This document shows, piece after piece, positions 1 to 4,840 of a stretch of 7,032 bases of DNA. The DNA lies in contig DDFE01000130.1 in the NCBI GenBank assembly GCA_002336985.1, positions 1 to 7,032 on the forward strand, given 5' to 3'. The notes under the pieces are model-generated. The model did not search any database, was not told where the DNA came from, and saw only the letters and a list, made by a program, of their open reading frames with translations. This DNA is from Sphingomonadales bacterium UBA1936. Lineage in GTDB: Bacteria > Pseudomonadota > Alphaproteobacteria > Sphingomonadales > Sphingomonadaceae. The position numbers were made by a program, and so were the translations under genes. Positions within the stretch are counted from its first letter, which is position 1, and every line of letters begins with the position of its first letter.

Positions 1-474
1 TTGCGGGCACTCGCGACCTATGTGTTCAACTTCGACAGCAATTCGGGCATTCCGGGCGCCATCACCAACGAACAGGCCGGGGTGAACATCGGGTCGATTG
101 CGAAGTGGCGCGTTTACGCAACGCAGTCCTACAGCACCGACAAGTTCAGCCTGACGGTGATCGAACGCTACGTCAGCCCGGGCGTGATCGCGAACAACTG
201 GATCGAGTGCACGACCGGCTGCCCGGTGCCGACGATCAACAATCCGACCGTGAACAACAACCACATCAACGGCGCGACCTATGTCGATGTCGGCGGCAGC
301 ATAAAGTTCACGCCGAACATCGAACTCTACGGCAAGATCGACAACCTGTTCGACATCGATCCGCCGATCGCGGCGAGCGCGGGCGTCAATCCGTATCTCG
401 TGCGCGCCACCAACTCTGCACTCTACGACATGCTGGGCCGGACATACCGTGCAGGGGTACGCTTCAAGTTCTGA
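1..474 (+). CDS. TonB-dependent receptor, C-terminal fragment (5' end outside window)
   Basis: This is the last 157 codons of an outer-membrane TonB-dependent receptor, which imports a scarce or bulky ligand using energy from the TonB-ExbBD system. What is seen: alternating short strands and polar loops as in the 22-strand barrel, the segment LYGKIDNLFDIDPP (about residues 110-123), which is the usual penultimate-strand 'NLFD' signature, and a final strand YRAGVRFKF ending in Phe, the normal outer-membrane assembly signal. An Asn-rich extracellular-looking loop carries two close cysteines (Cys70 and Cys74 of the fragment), which could form a loop disulfide. The reading frame is open at base 1, so the TTG there is not a supported start; plug and most of the barrel lie upstream. 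It ends 26 bases before the acylase gene on the same strand with no visible terminator between, so the two are probably co-transcribed. The ligand cannot be told from this fragment. Confidence 0.9.
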   Translation: MRALATYVFNFDSNSGIPGAITNEQAGVNIGSIAKWRVYATQSYSTDKFSLTVIERYVSPGVIANNWIECTTGCPVPTINNPTVNNNHINGATYVDVGGSIKFTPNIELYGKIDNLFDIDPPIAASAGVNPYLVRATNSALYDMLGRTYRAGVRFKF

Positions 475-486
475 TTTTCAGGCACC

Positions 487-494
487 GAGGAGAG
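487..494 (+). promoter_or_regulatory. Ribosome binding site of the acylase gene
   Basis: A strong Shine-Dalgarno match, GAGGAGAG, ends six bases before the ATG at 501. It supports 501 as the start rather than the upstream extension of the same open frame, which overlaps the receptor gene and has no signal peptide at its front. Confidence 0.75.
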
Positions 495-500
495 ACGTTT

Positions 501-2972
501 ATGACCGGAATCCGTGCGTCGCTGCTTGTTGCGACTGCCTCACTCGCAATGGTTTCGGCATCGGCCAGCGCACGTCCGGCGCAAGAGCGGGTCGTGTCGG
601 CACCGGCCCATGGCAAGGTGACGATCAAGCGCGACAATTATGGCGTGCCGAGCATCTTTGCCGACGACACCTATAGCCTGTTCTACGGTTACGGATATGC
701 GCTGGCGGAGGATCGGTTGTTCCAGATGGAATCGACCAAGCGCTCGTCGCAGGGGCGGGCGGCCGAGGTGTTCGGGCCGGAATATCTGCAAAAAGACCAG
801 GATGTCCTGACGAACTACGACCCGCAGGCGCTGCGCCCACAACTTGCCGCGCTGTCGGGCGAGCATCGTCTTGCCGTCGATGGCATGGTGGCTGGGATCA
901 ACGCGCGCATCCGCGACGTCCTTGCCGATCCGGCGCACCTGATGCCGAAACAGTTCAACGATTTCGGTTTCAAGCCGGAGGCATGGAGCGACCTCGACAT
1001 TGCGATGTCGTGGGTCGGGCAATTGCTGTTCCGCTTTTCGGATTACACTTCACAGATTTCCAACAGCAGGATGCTGGCCGAGCTGACCGCCAAGCATGGT
1101 GAAGCGGATGCGCGCCGAATCTTTTCGGCACTGCGCTGGCGCGACGACCCCACGTCGCCGCTGACGGTGATGCCCGAAGACCAGAAATCGGGACGTGCCG
1201 GTGTGCCGGGCAAGCCGTTCCGGCCCGTGGAGATGACGGGCCTCAAGCCGATCTCGCCCGCCGCCGCTGCCGAGGAGGCGCGCCAGTCGGTTTCGCTCTG
1301 GGGCGGCACCGGCCCCGACAAGACGCCGCATTCGAGCAACACCTGGCTCGCCAACCGCGACAAGTTGAGTGATGCCGATGCCGTGCTGGCCAGCGGACCA
1401 CAGGTCGGCGACCAGGTGCCCAGCATGATCTGGGGGGCATCACTGCACGGGGCGGGGCTCGACGTTACGGGCCTCACCTATCCCGGCCTTCCCTATTTCC
1501 ACTTCGGCACCAACGGTTCGATCGCCTGGGGCCGGACGGCACTGGCCGGCAGCATCCTCGATATTTTCCAGGAACAGCTGAACCCGGCGAACCCCCATGA
1601 ATATCGCTTCAAGGGCAAATGGGTGCCGATGACGAAGCGCACCGTCACGATCGCCGTGAAGGGCGGCAAGAGCGAGACGCTCGACGTCTATGGAACCGTG
1701 CACGGCCCGGTCGTCGCCTTCGACGAAAAGAACAACACGGCCTATTCGAAGCGGCGTTCCTGGGCGGGCCGCGAGATCGAATCGATGTTCGCCTATTACG
1801 ACGAGATGAAGGCGAAGAACTTCACGGAATGGACGGCGGCGATCGCGCGCAAGTCCAACAACCAGAACCAATATTATGCCGACCGAGAAGGAAACATCGG
1901 CTATATCCAGGCCGGCCGCTATCCCATCCGGACCAAGGGCTTCGAGATTCAGCTGCCGACACCCGGGACCGGTGACCGCGAATGGACCGGGTTCCAGCCC
2001 GCGACCGACAACGCGCGCGTGCTCAATCCTAAACAGGGTTATATCGCCAACTGGAACAACCGTCCTTCGGTCGATGTCGTAAACACCGACACGCTGATGT
2101 GGTCGCGCCTGAACCATGTCGATGCGATTACGCGACAGTTCGACGCCAAGCCGAAGATGACGGTGTCCGACGTATGGGACGTCAATCGCGACGCTTCATA
2201 TGCCGCCGAACAGCAGCCTTATTTCGTGCCGCTGATCCGCGCCGCGGTTGCGGGCGAACCGGCGGGCAGCCGTATTCGTGCCGTTGCCGATGCGATCACC
2301 AACTGGAACGGGCAGGAACGCGACACGACCTATTCCGGCCATTACGACTCCCCGGGGGTCGCGGCTTATTACGAGTGGATGCAAGGGGCGCTGACCCGCT
2401 TTTACGAGCGTGACATGCCCAAGCAATATCTGGGCGGCTGCGGGTCGGAAGAAGCGTCCATGAACTGTCCATGGGGCCAGCCGCTCGGCGCACAGGTGCT
2501 GTATTTCGCGCTGGCGCAGAGCCGCGGCAGCACGCTGGTTCCCCCTTATGACTTCCTGCACGGCAAATCGCCGGACGCGTTCATCCGCGAAACGCTGGCC
2601 GAGGCGGACAAGGCGCTGACCTCGCGCTATGGCGCCGATCCGTCGAAATGGTTGCTCCCGACGAAGCCGAAAACGTGGCGGACGCTGAGCCCGATGGATG
2701 TGCCGTGGAGCAGCCCGGACGAGAAGATCGTCATCCGGCCGAACCAGAAGCGCGGGACCATGAATGCGATGTATGTGTTCCGGAACGGCAAGGTGCAGAT
2801 GTGCGACGCCGTCCCGCCGGGGCAAAGCGGTTTCATCGCGCCCGATGGCAAGGCCGATCCGCATTATCGCGACCAGCAGCAGATCTATACGAGTTTCACC
2901 TGCAAGAACCGGCCGGTGACGGCGGAAGAGGTCAACGCCAATACCGCCAGCGAAAGGACGCTATCGTTCTGA
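501..2972 (+). CDS. Exported penicillin acylase family Ntn-hydrolase
   Basis: An 823-residue precursor of a periplasmic amidase that hydrolyses the amide bond of an N-acyl substrate. Residues 1-24 form a signal peptide (likely cleavage after ASASA, before RP). The alpha chain has RDNYGVP (44-50), a YGYGYALAEDRLFQME stretch and RFSD (178-181). A spacer ends at HS|SNTW, so Ser279 is the expected self-processing site and nucleophile; the beta chain of 545 residues compares with 557 in E. coli penicillin G acylase. Counting from Ser279 as beta-1, GPQ puts Gln at beta-23, Ala at beta-69 and the first Asn of WNN at beta-241, the same as in the E. coli enzyme. LHGAGLDVTG and FGTNGSIAWG are also typical. 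Oddities: the calcium ligand alpha-Glu152 appears as Gln, beta-Asp73 as Ser, and pocket residue beta-Phe24 as Val. There are four cysteines, all in the second half of beta (647, 656, 768, 801). Penicillin, an acyl-homoserine lactone or an N-acyl peptide are all possible substrates; the sequence does not decide. Confidence 0.93.
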   Translation: MTGIRASLLVATASLAMVSASASARPAQERVVSAPAHGKVTIKRDNYGVPSIFADDTYSLFYGYGYALAEDRLFQMESTKRSSQGRAAEVFGPEYLQKDQDVLTNYDPQALRPQLAALSGEHRLAVDGMVAGINARIRDVLADPAHLMPKQFNDFGFKPEAWSDLDIAMSWVGQLLFRFSDYTSQISNSRMLAELTAKHGEADARRIFSALRWRDDPTSPLTVMPEDQKSGRAGVPGKPFRPVEMTGLKPISPAAAAEEARQSVSLWGGTGPDKTPHSSNTWLANRDKLSDADAVLASGPQVGDQVPSMIWGASLHGAGLDVTGLTYPGLPYFHFGTNGSIAWGRTALAGSILDIFQEQLNPANPHEYRFKGKWVPMTKRTVTIAVKGGKSETLDVYGTVHGPVVAFDEKNNTAYSKRRSWAGREIESMFAYYDEMKAKNFTEWTAAIARKSNNQNQYYADREGNIGYIQAGRYPIRTKGFEIQLPTPGTGDREWTGFQPATDNARVLNPKQGYIANWNNRPSVDVVNTDTLMWSRLNHVDAITRQFDAKPKMTVSDVWDVNRDASYAAEQQPYFVPLIRAAVAGEPAGSRIRAVADAITNWNGQERDTTYSGHYDSPGVAAYYEWMQGALTRFYERDMPKQYLGGCGSEEASMNCPWGQPLGAQVLYFALAQSRGSTLVPPYDFLHGKSPDAFIRETLAEADKALTSRYGADPSKWLLPTKPKTWRTLSPMDVPWSSPDEKIVIRPNQKRGTMNAMYVFRNGKVQMCDAVPPGQSGFIAPDGKADPHYRDQQQIYTSFTCKNRPVTAEEVNANTASERTLSF
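1335..1337 (+). other. Predicted autocleavage site and catalytic serine codon (Ser279, beta-Ser1)
   Basis: The codon AGC encodes the Ser of SNTW. In penicillin acylases the precursor cuts itself just before this Ser, whose free amino group and hydroxyl then form the active site. The assignment rests on the SN-x-W motif and on Gln, Ala and Asn at offsets 23, 69 and 241 from it, matching the E. coli enzyme. Cleavage itself is inferred, not seen. Confidence 0.85.
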
Positions 2973-2986
2973 ACGGACGATGATCC

Positions 2987-3979
2987 CTAATTTGCAGGGC
3001 TGACCACGGCGACGCCAAAGCCCGAACGTGCACGCACGTATTTGCCCGCGGCATCCCGTTCGACTGTTGCATGGGGCAGGTAAACACGGTCGCGTTTGGT
3101 GTCGTACGCCGCGGTCCTCGCGCCTTCGCGTGTCGAGACCGTCCGGATGACCGTGGCAGTGCCGCTGCGATCCAGCCGGTAAATCGTAAGTTCGCCGAGC
3201 AGGCCGGGTATGAAGCCGATCCTGCGCACGGGGTCGAACACCGAACCGTCGGCACGCGCGCTGATGGACAGCGTCCCCCGGTCCGCACCGGATTTTTCGT
3301 CGACCAGCTTTGCGACGCGATTGCGGCACGCGGCGATCAGCAGGCCTGAAACGGCGTCGCGCGCAATGCCGGTGGGTTCTTCGCAGCCCGGCAAGGCGTA
3401 TCGTTTGGTGACGGCGCGGCGGTTGATATCGACGACCGCGATTTCGTTGGTCTCCTCGATGTTGACGAACAGATGCCCGGCACCATCGGCAACAGCACCT
3501 TCAGGCGTTCCGTCCAGGTGGATGGTGCCCTCCGTCTTGGCGCGCGCAATATCGATCACGGTCACGGTTCCGCCGTCACCGTTCATCACGAACGCCTGTC
3601 GCGACACCGGGTCATAGGCCGCGCCGTCGGGGCCTTTCCCGGTCCGGATGTCAGCGCGAACGGCACCGGTGTAGCGGTCGAAAAGCGTTGCCGTGTCCGA
3701 TCCGCCATTCGTGCTCAGCATCAAACGCGATCCGTCGATGGGCAGCACTGCCGCAACCTGTTTGCGGGCCAGCAATGTCCGCGACCGGCCGGTGACCGGG
3801 TCGAGGACCATGATGCCGAACTCGCGGCCCACATAGACATGGCCGGTATCGGGATCGACCGAGACATAGTCGTAACTTCCGTCCGGTGCTTTGATATCGC
3901 GTACGACGCGATATCCCGCGGCTATGGGCGCCAGAGCGGCAACTGCCGCGGTTAGGGTCAGCAGCGATTTGAGAATCAT
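2987..3979 (-). CDS. Secreted YncE/YVTN-type beta-propeller protein
   Basis: A 330-residue protein with a signal peptide (MILKSLLTLTAAVAALAPIAAG, cleavage near residue 22) followed by repeated propeller-blade units. Blade-like motifs are DYVSVDPDTGHVYVG (37-51), PDGAAYDPVSRQAFV (117-131), GAVADGAGHLFVNIEE (161-176), GIARDAVSGLLIAAC (204-218), GSVFDPVRRIGFIPG (245-259) and TAAYDTKRDRVYLP (289-302), each roughly a 'D-x-x-x-x-x-hydrophobic-Y/F-V' turn. This pattern is that of YncE/YVTN and SMP-30-like propellers, which are periplasmic and mostly bind proteins or ligands; no catalytic residues can be named. Cys199 and Cys218 sit in neighbouring blades and could pair. The ATG at 3979 is the only start in front of the signal peptide; the upstream GGTGGGGGTG, ten bases away, is a poor ribosome binding site. 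It lies 81 bases after proC on the same strand, so it may be a separate unit or the operon's end. Function is unknown. Confidence 0.85.
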   Translation of the reverse strand: MILKSLLTLTAAVAALAPIAAGYRVVRDIKAPDGSYDYVSVDPDTGHVYVGREFGIMVLDPVTGRSRTLLARKQVAAVLPIDGSRLMLSTNGGSDTATLFDRYTGAVRADIRTGKGPDGAAYDPVSRQAFVMNGDGGTVTVIDIARAKTEGTIHLDGTPEGAVADGAGHLFVNIEETNEIAVVDINRRAVTKRYALPGCEEPTGIARDAVSGLLIAACRNRVAKLVDEKSGADRGTLSISARADGSVFDPVRRIGFIPGLLGELTIYRLDRSGTATVIRTVSTREGARTAAYDTKRDRVYLPHATVERDAAGKYVRARSGFGVAVVSPAN

Positions 3980-4000
3980 AAGCCGTTTTCACCCCCACCG

Positions 4001-4008
4001 GCACGTGC
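4001..4008. promoter_or_regulatory. Palindrome GCACGTGC upstream of the propeller gene
   Basis: An exact eight-base inverted repeat centred 25-26 bases before the propeller gene start, between the possible proC terminator and the ribosome binding region. It could be part of an operator or simply chance in GC-rich DNA; no flanking extension of the symmetry is visible and I recognise no regulator for it. Confidence 0.15.
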
Positions 4009-4009
4009 G

Positions 4010-4057
4010 AAAACCTCCAGTTTCCGCAAATGCACCGGCCCAGCGGTGCTGTGGAGG
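4010..4057 (-). terminator. Possible weak terminator after proC
   Basis: Directly after the proC stop, the transcript can fold as GCACCG / CGGTGC (4032-4037 with 4044-4049, six-base loop), enclosed by a second arm CCTCC-AC-AG against CTGGAGG (4049-4057 with 4014-4020, two-base bulge; the arms share base 4049) and followed by four U (4013-4010). The inner stem is exact; the outer one is imperfect and the U run is short, so termination would be partial at best. It may let some transcription reach the propeller gene. Confidence 0.35.
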
Positions 4058-4060
4058 AGG

Positions 4061-4840
4061 CTAGTTCGACAGCTCCCGCGACCGGCTTTCCGCGGCATCC
4101 ACGGCACGTCGGACCAAGCGGTCCAGCGCCTCATCCTTGTCGAATTGCGCAAGCGCCGCGGCGGTGGTTCCGCCCGGACTGGTCACCCGGATCCGCAATT
4201 CCGCTAGGCTGGCAGGATCGAGATCGGCAAGAGCTGCAGACCCCGTAAACGTCGCACGCGACAGCCGCATCGCCAACTCGGGATCGAGCCCCATCGCCGC
4301 CCCGGCCTGCGCCATCGCCTCGGCAAAGCGGAAGAAATAAGCCGGACCGCTGCCCGATATCGCGGTCACGGCATCGAGTTGATCTTCCGATTCCAGCCAC
4401 ACCACGTCGCCGACCGACCGCAACAGCGCATCGACCATCGCGCGATCGGCCGCGGTTATCGCCGATCCGCCAAAAGCCGCCGTGATCCCCTTGCCGATGG
4501 CAGCAGGGGTATTCGGCATCGACCGCACGATGCGTTCGGTGCCACCCAGGGTCGAGCCCAGCGTCGCGGATGTGACGCCGGCCATGATCGACAGGATCAG
4601 GTCGCCGCGTTCCGCAAGTGGGCGAACGGCGGGTAGCACTTCGGCGGCCATCTGCGGCTTCACCGCAAGCACGACGACCAGCTCGCGCGGCAGATCGGCG
4701 CCGTCGATCCGGTCGACCCTGCGCGTTCCGGGAAGCGGCGGCGCATGGGGATCGAACACGATCACATCGTGCGTCTCGGCCCAGCCGCGCGCCATCGCTC
4801 CGCCCATCCGGCCGCAGCCGACCAACATGATTGCACTCAT
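4061..4840 (-). CDS. proC: Pyrroline-5-carboxylate reductase
   Basis: A 259-residue cytoplasmic enzyme that reduces 1-pyrroline-5-carboxylate to L-proline with NAD(P)H, the last step of proline synthesis. The N-terminal Rossmann fold shows VGCGRMGGAM (7-16), the dinucleotide loop, and AVKPQ (59-63). MPNTP (108-112) and SGSGPAYFF (162-170) are family landmarks, and the C-terminal dimer/active-site domain carries the P5CR signature around VTSPGGTT (219-226). The length is slightly under the usual 265-280. The same frame stays open upstream to 5284, but the real start is the ATG at 4840: the conserved fold begins there, GGAGAG lies eight bases before it, and the upstream part is antisense-frame noise inside the amidohydrolase gene. 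The ATG overlaps the stop of that gene (ATGA), so translation is probably coupled. Confidence 0.95.
   Translation of the reverse strand: MSAIMLVGCGRMGGAMARGWAETHDVIVFDPHAPPLPGTRRVDRIDGADLPRELVVVLAVKPQMAAEVLPAVRPLAERGDLILSIMAGVTSATLGSTLGGTERIVRSMPNTPAAIGKGITAAFGGSAITAADRAMVDALLRSVGDVVWLESEDQLDAVTAISGSGPAYFFRFAEAMAQAGAAMGLDPELAMRLSRATFTGSAALADLDPASLAELRIRVTSPGGTTAAALAQFDKDEALDRLVRRAVDAAESRSRELSN
4837..4840 (-). other. ATGA stop/start overlap between amidohydrolase gene and proC
   Basis: On the minus strand the bases ATGA hold both the proC start (ATG, 4840-4838) and the stop of the preceding gene (TGA, 4839-4837). Such four-base overlaps normally mean one transcript and coupled translation by a terminating ribosome. 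Confidence 0.85.

Noticed and set aside
105..500. Upstream extension of the acylase reading frame
   Set aside because: It overlaps the receptor in another frame, is Arg/Gln-rich low-quality sequence, and would bury the clear signal peptide that starts at 501.
1440..2117. Minus-strand open frame inside the acylase gene
   Set aside because: No family motifs and it lies across the conserved beta-chain core on the plus strand.
2985..2999. CCCT/AGGG stem as a shared terminator of the convergent genes
   Set aside because: Only four base pairs with a seven-base loop and no U run on either side.
3980..4035. ECF/general-stress type promoter (GGAAC…GTT) in front of the propeller gene
   Set aside because: Only GGAAAC is seen on the minus strand and no matching -10 element at a proper distance.
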